DNA of 29,649 bases from CAVUOA01 sp963742955 (GCA_963742955.1 CAVUOA010000013.1:1-29649); one strand, 5' to 3'; positions 7,510-17,043 are shown, counted from the first letter of the stretch. Program-made: numbers and translations. The notes: generated by a model not told the origin, from the sequence alone.

Positions 7510-8488
7510 ATGCCTCTCATTTTAAATCGAGATCAGGTTCTTGACATATATTCTGAAGCAGCCGGTAAAAAATGAGTGCTGCCTACTTTTAATGTTGAAA
7601 ACTTAACATATCGGGAGTAGTTAAATCATTTTTCTCCGAACCTGCGGATGAAATTTCATCGCATGCGCCCTCGATTAAAATTTTATTTTTATTCTCTTCG
7701 ACAAATGCCGCAGTCTTTTCAATATTTTTATCCAGCGGCAAGGTAGATGCATCGAACATAATAGAAGAGAATTGATTCATATCCCAATTTAAAAGCTTCT
7801 CCGTCTTTGTCCCATTGAATATGATCCAAATGAATCATCACTCTAAGTTTTTCGTACGGCGAACCGGGAGAAGTAAGTATCGACAAATCGGAAAGGAAAA
7901 GTTTAAGTCCGATTTTCCATTTCCTTGTATGCGTGTAAAATACTGACTGCGGACGGTGTGAATAATTATTTGTGATCCCGATAATAATCGGTAAGTTTTC
8001 CGCCCCGATACTTTCACCGTAATCTTTTACTGACTGAGGAATATTATCGTCAAACAGGTGTTGATATAATCGTTGCAAATCTCGGTACCGAGCATCGTGC
8101 AAGCGAAGCGGAATTAAAATACCGGGACGTTTTAGCGCGAATGATAAGTAAAGAAATAGGAACGCATCTTTGTTTGCACGGAACTTCTTCTGTCTCGACA
8201 GAAAAATTATCTAATCTATTTAACGACGGAATCTGCAAAGTTAATATTTGGACTGCGCTTGAAAGGGATTCTTCGCCGGTTCTTTTTGAAGATATGATTA
8301 AAAATTCTTCTAAAGTTGTCGGTTATGAAAAAGCAAAATTATTTCTTTCCAAAGAATTACTCGGAAATAAATCTGTTGAAAAAAGTCAACCGTCTATTGA
8401 CTATTTTACAACAGCATACCGGCAGGAAATTATCTTCCGCGAAATGAAAAATATTGTTAAAAAATATCTCCGCCTTTGGTATATATGA
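7510..8488 (+). pseudogene. Class II (ketose-bisphosphate) aldolase family gene disrupted by an internal inversion
   Basis: The N-terminus begins at ATG 7510 (MPLILNRDQVLDIYSEAAGK), meets TGA at 7573-7575 where the family would have Trp, and continues VLPTFNVENL. Plus-strand similarity then stops near 7605 and resumes near 8043 with 'EEYYRQTGVDIIVANLGTEH', then 'THLCLHGTSSVSTEKL', running in one frame to TGA 8488. The missing middle is present on the minus strand between those points. The zinc-ligand His residues fall in 'IHLDH' (inverted part), 'GTEHR' and 'LHGTSS'. Restored, the protein would be about 325 residues, resembling tagatose/fructose-bisphosphate-type aldolases that cleave a phosphorylated ketose. 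It precedes a FGGY kinase, a natural pathway partner. It cannot make an active enzyme as written: stop codon, inversion and a one-base frameshift within the inverted part. Confidence 0.85.
7604..8047 (-). other. Inverted internal segment of the aldolase pseudogene
   Basis: Read on the minus strand from about 8047 to 7604, this block encodes the central part of the same aldolase: SVKDYGESIGAENLPIIIG, 'TNNYSHRPQSVFYTHTRKWK', 'PYEKLRVMIHLDHIQWDKDG', then after a frame change 'WDMNQFSSIMFDASTLPLDK', 'IEGACDEISSAGSEKND' and LTTPDML. Reversing it would connect FNVENL to SVKDYGES on the left and TTPDML to EEYYRQTGVD on the right, restoring the family order. The frame change lies at about 7788-7794 (one extra base in the AATTTAAAA stretch). 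Breakpoints are given to within roughly 10-15 bases; no convincing inverted repeat flanks them. A few residues after FNVENL appear lost, so a small deletion may have accompanied the event. Confidence 0.8.
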
Positions 8489-8531
8489 AAATGAATTGAA
8501 ATACTTGATTGAATAAAAAAGGATTTTAGCG

Positions 8532-10029
8532 ATGAACAACATGGGTATCGATATCGGGACGAGCGGATGTAAAGCCGTTGTCTTCGATCAAAACGGAAAC
8601 CAGCTTGCAAGCGCCGGCAGGGAATACAATGTTATATTTTCAGATGACGGCGGTGCCGAACTAAATTCCGACGAAGTAATTGAAAAATGTTTTGACGTTA
8701 TGAAAGAATATTCATCCAATGTTGAAAAAAATTCCGTAAAAGGATTGGGAATTACGAGTCAAGGTGAAGCTTTTACGGCAATCGGTTTTAATAACGAAAC
8801 AATCCATAATGCAATGGTGTCGTCGGACATTAGGTCTAAACCTTATATGGATGAATTTCTAAAAAAATTCAATGAAGAAAAATTATATCAAATTACCGGG
8901 CATACCGCACATCCCATGTTCACCGTTTTCAAACTTTTGTGGTTTAAAAACAATAAAAAAAACTTGTGGGAAAAAACGAAATATTTTTTATGCTTTGAAG
9001 ATCTACTTCAATTCAAACTCGGACTTAAGTCGAAAATAAGCTGGTCTTTAGCCGGTCGTACAATGATGTTTGATGTAAGAAAGCATGAATGGAGCCGGGA
9101 TATTCTGAAAGAAATAAATTTATCTTCGGAAAGACTTGCATCACCGCAGCCCCCCGGAACTAAGGTTGGTACGATTAGCAAAGAAACAGCGGATAAACTT
9201 GGGTTATCGGAAAATGTTTTTTGTAGTAACCGGAGGTCATGATCAAACGTGTAGTGCTCTTGGTGCCGGAGTTATAGAAGAAGGTGTTGCAATGCTTGGA
9301 ACCGGTACGGTGGAATGCATTTGTCCTGCATTTAAAAATCCTGTTTTCTCCGAAAAATTAAGAGGGAATAATCTTTGTACTTATAATTATTCTATAAAAG
9401 ATTTGTATTCAACCGTTGCTTACAGCTTAACTGGCGGAAATATCTTCAAATGGTTTAGAGATCAATTCGGATATAAGGAAGTTCAGGAATCAAAACTTAC
9501 CGGAAAAAATTCGTACGAGCTGCTGCTTGATAATTTAAACAGTGAACCAAGCAATTTACTGGTGCTTCCTTATTTCACTCCTTCGGGTACGCCTTATTTT
9601 GATACCGAAACCAAAGGGGCTATTATTGGACTACAATTATCCACAAGTCGAATGGAGATATTAAAAGCTCTTTTGGAAGGAGTATCGTTTGAGATGAGAT
9701 TAAATCTTGATATTCTTGAAAGCGCCTGATATAAAATTGAAGAACTGCGATGGGTAGGTGGAGGAGCTAACTCTAAATTATTAGCCCAGTTGAAAACCAA
9801 TGTAATGAACAAGAAAATCACTATGCTGAATGTTAAAGAAGCCGGGTGTTATGGAATTGCAATGCTTGCATGTTCGGCCGATACGGGTAAATCAATTAAT
9901 AGTTTAGTATATGGGTGGCTGAAAGAATCAGAAGTTGTTTATTCTCAATCAGAACATGTAAAGTTATACAAAGAAAGATATGAAACTTATAAGAAACTCT
10001 ATGAAAATGTTAGGTCGATTTCTTTCTAA
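8532..10029 (+). pseudogene. FGGY-family carbohydrate kinase, interrupted by frameshift and stop
   Basis: ATG 8532 follows an AAAGGA ribosome site. The product opens with the FGGY phosphate-binding motif GIDIGTSGCKAVVFD and carries 'GLGITSQGEAFTAI'. At 9217-9222 a T6 run appears to hold one extra base: the first frame ends in SNRRS*, while the next frame continues correctly as VVTGGHDQTCSALGAGV and 'GTGTVECI', the C-terminal-domain nucleotide motifs. The second frame meets TGA at 9727-9729 where a Gly codon (GGA) is expected, then continues 'YKIEELRWVGGGANSKLL' (the family's GGGAxS motif) to TAA 10029. Restored length is about 498 residues, normal for the family. It would phosphorylate a sugar or polyol for the adjacent aldolase. 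Both genes of that step are broken, which argues for loss of the pathway. Confidence 0.88.
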
Positions 10030-10121
10030 ATGAACTTGATTCTAAATGATTTACAAAATATATAATTAGCAAATTCTTCCCCATGACCGCTTAGTACATT
10101 AATGCACCGTTAAGCCCAAAA

Positions 10122-10146
10122 GTTTTGATACATTGATGATCAAAAC
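10122..10146. repeat. 8-bp inverted repeat upstream of the second symporter
   Basis: GTTTTGAT, nine bases, then ATCAAAAC: a perfect 8-bp inverted repeat within the 253-bp gene-free stretch before the symporter. It lacks a following T tract, so it does not look like an intrinsic terminator. Its size and position would suit an operator for a dimeric regulator, but no second copy was found in the window. The rest of the gap shows nothing I can name. Confidence 0.35.
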
Positions 10147-10270
10147 ATATCTTCACACTTATTATAAAAGCGCTAAAAATAATATATGACTGCTAAAGAA
10201 GAAAAAGAATGAATTATGTAAATATTCTTCCGTAAAGTTGGTTAAATATCCCAAAAGCATTAATACAATA

Positions 10271-10275
10271 AGGAG
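10271..10275 (+). promoter_or_regulatory. Ribosome binding site setting the TTG start of the second symporter
   Basis: AGGAG lies seven bases before TTG at 10283. It decides the start in favour of TTG 10283 over the upstream in-frame TTG at 10238, because the extra 15 residues from 10238 would precede the first membrane span without any family resemblance. Confidence 0.6.
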
Positions 10276-10282
10276 AATCGAA

Positions 10283-12010
10283 TTGAAAAATGTTCTAACG
10301 CTGGATTATATTGTTGTTATAGTTTATATGCTTATTTCCTTAGGCGTTGGATTTTATTTTATGAAGTTCAACAAAAATGCTGCGGATTTCTTTAGAGGAA
10401 AAAATAAAATTCCATGGCTGGTATCTGGCTTGAGTGCTTTTATGACAGGCTTTAGTGCATGGACTTTTACCGGAGCAGCAGGTATAGCATATGAAGATGG
10501 AATTATTGTAATACTATTATATGTAGGCAATGCCGTAACATTTCTATTCGGTTATTGGCTGTTTGCAGCACGTTGGAGAAGATCCAGAGTTTCTTCACCG
10601 ATGGAATATCTTTCGGATAGATTTAATAATACAACACGCCAGACATTTGCAGTATCAACAGCATTTTTTGATATGTTCATGGTTGCTGTTTGGCTTTTTG
10701 CTTTAAGTGAATTTGTTTCTGCCGCTACTCATATTTCAAGTCAATGGATTATAATTGTTTCTGCTGTTATAATATTACTCTATTGTTTACTCGGAGGTCT
10801 CTGGGCTGTTGTAATTACCGATTTTATCCAGGGAATAATACTGCTGCCGTTCACATTAATTCTTGCATATATAACAATCACAAAATTCGGCGGTATATCG
10901 CAGTTCATATCTGCACTACCTGCAAATATGCTTACGATTGGACATTCGGAATATTCGAGTTGGTTCTATTTGATATCGTGGACGGTAATGGTAATATTCG
11001 GATATAATACAAGAGCACATGCACAACGGTATTTTAGTGTAGATGTTGAAAAATCCGCAAAGAAGATTTCTATTCTCAATTTTGTTCTATTTTTATTCGG
11101 TGCATTAATTTGGTTTATTCCTCCGATGGCTGCAAGAGTTCTCTATCCCAATATTGCGGCATTGTGGCCCAGCGGTACCAATCCTCACGAAGGAGCATAT
11201 GCTATTATAAGTATCGAACTGCTTCCCCATGGACTAATAGGAATAATGCTTGCGGCTATATTCAGTGCAAGTATGTCGAGCATATCGGGATTTTATAATC
11301 TATATGCTTCGGTTCTTTCCACAGATGTGCTGCCGAGATTTTTTAAAGGACCGCTTGATGATAAAAAGTCACTTCTTGTTGGAAGGTTAACTACACTTTT
11401 CCTAGGAATTCTTGTTCCCGTAATAGCATTAGTTATGAGTTTGAGCGGAGAAAGTTCATTTAGTTTATTGATGACGTTTAATTCAATAATAAGTATAGCC
11501 TATGGTCCTCCGGCGTTGATAGGATTATTGAAAAAGACGCCTCATTGGACTGGGATGGCATATTTTGTGGTAGCGGTAATATTAGGAAGTATCGGCTGGT
11601 TTTTCCTGGGCTGGGATCTTCCCCAAAATGTTATATATGTAATTCCGCTAAGTGTGGTAATAATGTTCGGCGGAGGCTGGTTGTCCAAATATTTCTATAA
11701 AGAAAATGAATCATATATAAGAAACCAGAACCGTTTCTTCGAGAAATTAAACACCCCGATAGATTCCGAAAAAGAAGTCGGACCGATGGGTGACATACAA
11801 TTTACAGTTTTTAATTTTCTTGCAAAAGTTACTGCGCTTTTTGCCGTCTTCTGCTTAATTTTTATAGCATTTAATCCTATTGAACAGAGTTCAACCGTAA
11901 TTTTATATTCGGCAGTTACGTTGGCTATAGCTATATCGCTCTACATTTTAGGAAAAAGAAATAAAGCTGCTTCTTTGAGAGCGGCGGCACTAAAAATAAT
12001 TAATAAATAA
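10283..12010 (+). CDS. Sodium:solute symporter (SSS/SLC5 family), long form
   Basis: About 575 residues from TTG 10283 (MKNVLTLDYIVVIVYMLIS), with some 13-15 membrane spans. Family signs are 'NAADFFRGKNKIPWLVSGLS' after the first helix, 'FSAWTFTGAAGIAYEDG' in the second core helix, 'YNTRAHAQRYFSVDVEKSAK', and 'IFSASMSSISGFYNLYASVL', the Ser-rich Na+-site helix. A hydrophilic loop of about 50 residues (near 'YIRNQNRFFEKLNTPIDSEK') followed by two further helices distinguishes it from the first symporter and fits longer SSS members found in polysaccharide-utilisation loci. It lies 7 bp before the Gfo/Idh gene, so the two are probably one operon. Substrate unknown; a mono- or disaccharide released by the glycosidases downstream is likely. 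Confidence 0.92.
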   Translation: MKNVLTLDYIVVIVYMLISLGVGFYFMKFNKNAADFFRGKNKIPWLVSGLSAFMTGFSAWTFTGAAGIAYEDGIIVILLYVGNAVTFLFGYWLFAARWRRSRVSSPMEYLSDRFNNTTRQTFAVSTAFFDMFMVAVWLFALSEFVSAATHISSQWIIIVSAVIILLYCLLGGLWAVVITDFIQGIILLPFTLILAYITITKFGGISQFISALPANMLTIGHSEYSSWFYLISWTVMVIFGYNTRAHAQRYFSVDVEKSAKKISILNFVLFLFGALIWFIPPMAARVLYPNIAALWPSGTNPHEGAYAIISIELLPHGLIGIMLAAIFSASMSSISGFYNLYASVLSTDVLPRFFKGPLDDKKSLLVGRLTTLFLGILVPVIALVMSLSGESSFSLLMTFNSIISIAYGPPALIGLLKKTPHWTGMAYFVVAVILGSIGWFFLGWDLPQNVIYVIPLSVVIMFGGGWLSKYFYKENESYIRNQNRFFEKLNTPIDSEKEVGPMGDIQFTVFNFLAKVTALFAVFCLIFIAFNPIEQSSTVILYSAVTLAIAISLYILGKRNKAASLRAAALKIINK

Positions 12011-12017
12011 AATTTCT

Positions 12018-13065
12018 ATGGATAGTAAATTGAAAAAACTTCGTACAGCTGTAGTGGGACTCGGTCGTTCAGGCTGGTATATGCACATTCCGCAAATAAA
12101 AGAAAACGAAAAATATGAATTAGCTGCCGTAGTCGACCCGTTACAGGAGCGGCTTGATGAAGCTGAAAAGGAATTCGGTGTTAAAGGCTACAAAGAATGT
12201 AAATCACTTTTTGAAAATGAAAAACTTGATTTGGTAGTTATAGTTTCGCCTACTCATTTTCATATCGGTCAAATCATAACGGCATTTGAAAACGGCGTTG
12301 ATGTTCTTTGCGATAAACCGATTACAAGTACGCTTGAAGAAACGGATTCCGTGATAGCGGCAATGAAAAAATTCAACCGGAAACTAATGGTTTATATGCC
12401 GCACAGAACTTACGTCGATACGGTTGCACTTCAGGAAATTCTTAAAAAAGATTTGATCGGAACGGTATTTATGATGAAACGCGGATGGACAATGTACAGG
12501 ATCCGCGAAGATTGGCAGGCATATCGTAAATACGGCGGAGGCGAGCTAAGCAACTCCGGCGCTCATTTTATAGATCAACTCCTTTATCTTTCCGGCTCCA
12601 CTCTAAAAAACATGCACTGCATAATGCGGAAAATTATTAGTCTGGGCGATGCCGAAGATGTTGTGAAATTAATAATGGAAACAAAAAACGACATGATTCT
12701 CGATCTCGATATTAATTTTGCTACGGCTTATAAGTTTGTTCCGATTCAGGTAATAGGTCGACGCGGAAGCCTTGTTTTAAAATGAAAAAGAAGAAGCATG
12801 GTATGCACGTTATTATAAAGAAGATGAATTTGAAGGTATTAAGCCGCAGAACAGTTTAGCCGCAAGAGACAGATCTTATAACGATGATCAGAATATACCC
12901 TGGCATGAAGAAAAATTTCCACTTTCGGATTTTCAAGCTATAAAATATTACGACAAATGTTATGAGTACTTCATATTGAATGAAAAACCGTTTGTACCGA
13001 TAGAAGAAACAAGAGAGATTATGAGAATAATTGACGAATGCAGGAAAGAAGGGGGCATTCTTTAA
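12018..13065 (+). pseudogene. Gfo/Idh/MocA-family oxidoreductase with a one-base frameshift
   Basis: The N-terminal Rossmann part is clear: 'AVVGLGRSGWYMHIP' (GxGxxG-type NAD(P) loop), 'IVSPTHFHIGQI', and 'DKPITSTLEETD' (the family's [ED]KP motif). The frame from ATG 12018 stops at TGA 12783-12785 after 'GRRGSLVLK'. The next frame reads on sensibly, 'NEKEEAWYARYYKEDEF', then 'YYDKCYEYFILNEKPFVPIEE', ending 'RIIDECRKEGGIL' at TAA 13063-13065, the normal C-terminus of this family. One extra A in the A4 run at 12779-12782 explains the break. Restored length is about 348 residues. The family oxidises or reduces sugars and inositols with NAD(P). Tight spacing to the symporter suggests joint transcription. 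Sequencing error is a real alternative here because everything else is intact. Confidence 0.85.
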
Positions 13066-13250
13066 TGATTAAAATCGTCTTGTTTCTTTAAAAGAAAATA
13101 TTAAAAAACAGCAGGATTTTTGAATTGTCGAATAAAATTTATGGGATCGTAAAATGCAGCAAACTGTTTTTATAAACCATATTTTTTTAATAACCTTTGA
13201 ATAAAGAATAAGCAAAAATTACGTAAACAAAATTTAGTAAAGAAAAGATT

Positions 13251-16200
13251 ATGGACACTAAAAAGAAAGCAGTTAAGTTTTTGAAAGAGGTATTACTCCT
13301 CACATTTTTGGGGTTTCAGTTAGTAATTCTCAGTGCACAGAATAATTATGCACAGCGTCAGAAGGTTTCATTAGACGGAGTGTGGAATTTTAAATGGGAT
13401 AATGAAAACCGTCTGGCATATCCTCCCCAAGACACCGGCTGGATGCCTATCGAAGTAAAAATTCGTTCACAATATTCAACGGGTTTCGGCAAAGACGCTT
13501 CGAATCACTGGGCATGGTATAAAAGGGAAGTTCGAGTCCCGGAGTCGATGAAAGGACAAAGAATAAAAATCCGTTTTTCAGCCGTCAGATATAAAGCATA
13601 TGTCTATTGGAACGGAAAGAAAGTAGGGGAACATTCCGACGGTTACATTCCTTTCGAAGTAGACGTAACTGATAATGTAAAATTTAACCAAGACAACGAA
13701 CTGTTGGTAGGAGTAATAGACCACATAGCATTGGAGAGACCCGATGTATTGCCGTATTCTCGTTATGAATTCGGAGATAGAGATGAAAAATCACTTGCAG
13801 CACCTCTGGGTACATTGTACGGACCTGTGTACAGATCGTCAAGAACGATAGGAGGAATAGTCGATCATGTGGATCTGGTTTCATATCCGAAAGTACATAT
13901 CAAAGATTTTCATATAACCACGTCTGTAAGAAATTCAAATATAATGGTAGGAGTAAATGTAATAGACGAAGGCGGGGGGAGCGGGAATTATAATGCATCA
14001 ATAATAATAAAAGACAAAGGGAAGACGGTAAAAGAATTCCCGTCACAGGAAGTATATGTAACACCGGAAAAAAACGGTAAAGTATTGTTTAAGGAAGATT
14101 GGAAAAATCCGCACCAGTGGTCACCCGATGATCCTCATTTATACGACATGATTTTACGCTTGGAAAAGAACAACAAAGTAGTAGATGAAAAAGATTTTCC
14201 GTTCGGCTTTAGAGAATACTGGATAGAAGGCACGGATTTTTATCTTAACGGGAAAATATTCAAAGTAAGAAGAAACCATTTCAACTACGGCTATACTTAC
14301 AACGATGCAAGACGATACATGAAAACGTTGAAATCGTTTCACATAAATCAAATCAGACTTCACCATTCGGGAGCTGCAGAGTGGGTATTGAGTATGGCAG
14401 ACAGCATGGGAATAACTTTGATGCCTGAAAGTGCATTTTACAGCCGGACGCTGTACTACGATATAGATAATCCGAAAATGTGGGAGAATGCTCGTAAACA
14501 TTGGGCCGGAATAATTAAATCGTCGGAGAATCATCCGTCGGTAGTAATGTACAGCATCGAAAATGAAATGCACAGTACCGGTGACTCAATAAGACAAAAT
14601 GAACCTGTAAAGTGGGCGAGATATGAGAAACACTGGATAGAACTTGACGATTTTGTAAGGAATTTGGATCCGACAAGACCAATCCAACATAGTGCGGGCA
14701 GAGATGTTGCCGGAACTTGCGATGTTATGAACATTCATTACCCGAGAGAGATACAATATTATAACCAATTCCCAAACGATTTATATTGGCTGGAACACGA
14801 AAATTTAACAAACAACCAAGAGCACGCACATACTTATGTTTGGAATAAAGATAAACCGCTGATAATCGGTGAATTTGGATATTGGGCAGGTGCTAATCCG
14901 CCCGACGGACTTACAGCTTTTATCGGAGACTCTACTTTTGTAGGCAACAACTGGTATAAAGCATGGCTCTGGTGTCTTAAAAATAAATACGACGGTTACA
15001 AATATTCCGGCGCTAATGCCAATCCGTATTTATTCGGAAAAGACAGGGAATACTTGTATCCGCTCGAAGAAGTTTTTCTGAAAGACTGGCATTCGAACTA
15101 TTACGGCGGTGAAATTATGAGGAAGAATGTTGTAATTCTCAACCAGAGTTTTTATCCACAGAAATTGAAATTAAGAATCAAACTAACGAACGGGGGCGAA
15201 ACTTATTACAATAAAACGGAAGAAGTAGATATAGCGGAAGGCGATAAGATTGAACAGGAAATTGCAATTAATTTACCGCCGGTTTCAAAAAGAATAAATG
15301 CTGAATTGAATTTATCGTTGTTAAGAGACGGAAAAGAAGTTTATACAATGAATCACCCGGTGCATATTTTCGCAAGAGTAGAACCTGCTAAATATGATAT
15401 ATCAAAGGCAGCACTTTACGACCCGTTCGGAAAATCCAAAAGGCAGTTAACTTACAGCGGATTTGTATTCACAGATATTTCGGGTTTGAGCGCTGATAAT
15501 TTATCCAAGTTCAATGTACTGATACTCGGAAAAGATGCGGTTGATTTGAAATTTAGAAGCAACGCGGAGGCAATCAATCAATTCGTAAAGAACGGGGGAC
15601 GCGTAATAATGCTGGAACAGGACAAAGTGAAAACTTTGGATTGGATTCCCTTTAAACTCGATATGGACCCGGCAAATTCATCTACCGTATCATTTAACGA
15701 AACGCTCGATAGTCCTATCTTGAACGGAATAGAAAAAGAAGATTTACGATACTGGCGCGGAAATCATCAAGTATCCGTAAATAATTTTGTACGGCCGAAA
15801 TTCTGGAACTACACAACAATTACAAATACGGGAAGCGGAAAAGGAATTTGTAATACACCATTGGTAACGCTAAAATACGGAAAAGGTCTTTTTATTTTTT
15901 CGCAGTATTTGCTATCGGAAAGGATGTCGTATGAGCCGGCGGCGTTTATTTTATTTAACAACATGTTGAAATTTTCATTGATGTTTAAACCTAAATTCAA
16001 CAGAGCGGGGATATTGGCTGATAACAACAGTACGCTGTTGGAAATATTAAATGATTTCGGAGCAAAAGTAAACAGAGTAAAAAATGTTACGACGGGTGAA
16101 TTAAAAAATTATGATGTGCTGTTTGTAGATAAAACTATAAATCTCGATAAGTACAAATCTGTTCTTAATGAATTTTTAAGAAATGGAAGACGTATAGTTC

Positions 16201-16814
16201 TAAAACAGTTAACGCCCGATAATTATTCGAATGTACAAAGCATAATGCCTGCAGGAATATCATTAAAACCCTTACCTGATCCGGTATATATTAAAACTGA
16301 TAAATCCGATGAGCACTTAAAAATATCTTATGTACCGAAAATGAACGAAATAAATGCTTATCCGCTGGTTTGGGGAAACGGTTTGAACATTACGCATATT
16401 ACACCGTGGATAAAACCGAATAAAATCCAGTATCCGATCAATTGGGAAAACGAGCCGGAGATGTCCGTACTTGTTTGTCCCACGAGAGCAATTAAGGGTA
16501 ATTATAATCCGCTGCTTGCCGGAATTACAAATTATGATCTTTATTGGAGGTCGGCGACATTATATCTCGGTATATTCGGCTCGGAGATTACACCCATTGC
16601 AAAATACATGGTAACCGGCAAGGACGTTACTTCGTTAACGAAACCTGCAATTGTAGCGGAAATTCTGTCCGATAAAGGAGATATAATAGTAGATCAAATA
16701 GATTGGAAAACCGGATTAAAAGATGTAAGAGATAAAACGTGCCGAATCATCAGCAATTTACTAAATAATCTCGGTATAGAGTTGAGACCGAACATTAGTT
16801 TTAATGAAAATTAA
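13251..16814 (+). CDS. Secreted GH2-family glycoside hydrolase (beta-galactosidase-like) with a long C-terminal extension
   Basis: A 1187-residue exported enzyme with a signal peptide ending near LSAQ or YAQ. The N-terminal sugar-binding sandwich (about residues 35-200, with 'WYKREVRVPESMKGQ' and 'VYWNGKKVGEHSDGY') and an immunoglobulin-like domain precede a TIM barrel. The expected acid/base is E439 in 'YSIENEMH' and the nucleophile is E541 in 'IIGEFGYW'. Beyond residue 620 there is a beta domain, then two flavodoxin-like segments with matching wording, 'KFNVLILGKDAV...NGGRVIMLEQ' from about 753 and 'NYDVLFVDKTI...NGRRIVLKQ' from about 953. These resemble the class-I glutamine-amidotransferase-like domains seen in other beta-galactosidases. 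The exact glycan is unknown; beta-galactoside, glucuronide or mannoside are all GH2 possibilities. The 185 bp upstream hold no feature I can name. Confidence 0.9.
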   Translation: MDTKKKAVKFLKEVLLLTFLGFQLVILSAQNNYAQRQKVSLDGVWNFKWDNENRLAYPPQDTGWMPIEVKIRSQYSTGFGKDASNHWAWYKREVRVPESMKGQRIKIRFSAVRYKAYVYWNGKKVGEHSDGYIPFEVDVTDNVKFNQDNELLVGVIDHIALERPDVLPYSRYEFGDRDEKSLAAPLGTLYGPVYRSSRTIGGIVDHVDLVSYPKVHIKDFHITTSVRNSNIMVGVNVIDEGGGSGNYNASIIIKDKGKTVKEFPSQEVYVTPEKNGKVLFKEDWKNPHQWSPDDPHLYDMILRLEKNNKVVDEKDFPFGFREYWIEGTDFYLNGKIFKVRRNHFNYGYTYNDARRYMKTLKSFHINQIRLHHSGAAEWVLSMADSMGITLMPESAFYSRTLYYDIDNPKMWENARKHWAGIIKSSENHPSVVMYSIENEMHSTGDSIRQNEPVKWARYEKHWIELDDFVRNLDPTRPIQHSAGRDVAGTCDVMNIHYPREIQYYNQFPNDLYWLEHENLTNNQEHAHTYVWNKDKPLIIGEFGYWAGANPPDGLTAFIGDSTFVGNNWYKAWLWCLKNKYDGYKYSGANANPYLFGKDREYLYPLEEVFLKDWHSNYYGGEIMRKNVVILNQSFYPQKLKLRIKLTNGGETYYNKTEEVDIAEGDKIEQEIAINLPPVSKRINAELNLSLLRDGKEVYTMNHPVHIFARVEPAKYDISKAALYDPFGKSKRQLTYSGFVFTDISGLSADNLSKFNVLILGKDAVDLKFRSNAEAINQFVKNGGRVIMLEQDKVKTLDWIPFKLDMDPANSSTVSFNETLDSPILNGIEKEDLRYWRGNHQVSVNNFVRPKFWNYTTITNTGSGKGICNTPLVTLKYGKGLFIFSQYLLSERMSYEPAAFILFNNMLKFSLMFKPKFNRAGILADNNSTLLEILNDFGAKVNRVKNVTTGELKNYDVLFVDKTINLDKYKSVLNEFLRNGRRIVLKQLTPDNYSNVQSIMPAGISLKPLPDPVYIKTDKSDEHLKISYVPKMNEINAYPLVWGNGLNITHITPWIKPNKIQYPINWENEPEMSVLVCPTRAIKGNYNPLLAGITNYDLYWRSATLYLGIFGSEITPIAKYMVTGKDVTSLTKPAIVAEILSDKGDIIVDQIDWKTGLKDVRDKTCRIISNLLNNLGIELRPNISFNEN

Positions 16815-16850
16815 AAAGTGTTCTGTTTAAAAATGTCGCGGCAGAATCGT

Positions 16851-16878
16851 TTGAATTCATTAATCACCGTTAATTCAA
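16851..16878. repeat. Short inverted repeat between the two GH2 genes
   Basis: TTGAATT and AATTCAA are separated by 14 bases that themselves hold ATTAA and TTAA. It sits 37 bp after the first GH2 stop and is followed by a run of TA dinucleotides rather than T residues. It could be a weak transcription stop or operator; it may be chance in AT-rich DNA. Confidence 0.2.
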
Positions 16879-17043
16879 TAATATATATATAAGCAAATTA
16901 CTTCCAATCTGCAGAAAACTTGAGTTGAAATTTTTGAGATAATCGAATGAATTTAAAATTCGTTAAACGCCGAAAAATTTTGTTATAAAGACAATAATGT
17001 AGAGAAATTATAAAACCGCAGTTCTTATTATTTTATGCAATAT

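Noticed and set aside
7604..8047. Site-specific invertible switch (phase-variable invertase system)
   Set aside because: No recombinase gene and no clear inverted repeats at the breakpoints were found; the rest of the gene also has a stop and a frameshift, so a switch would not restore function. The inversion itself is kept as a finding.
7728..8102. Minus-strand ORF of 124 codons as an independent gene
   Set aside because: Its sequence is the inverted middle of the surrounding aldolase gene; its first residues are antisense to the aldolase C-terminal part and have no meaning.
8141..8488. A separate 115-residue gene starting at ATG 8141
   Set aside because: The frame is open and family-like upstream to about 8043 (EEYYRQTGVD...), so this is the 3' part of the aldolase pseudogene and the Met is internal.
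5910..9729. TGA codons at positions expected to be Trp (5910, 7573) or Gly (9727), suggesting a reassigned genetic code
   Set aside because: TGA also serves as the natural end of intact genes here (1743, 24550, 26114), the expected residues differ between sites, the same genes carry inversions and frameshifts, and TGG is used normally for Trp throughout the intact genes.
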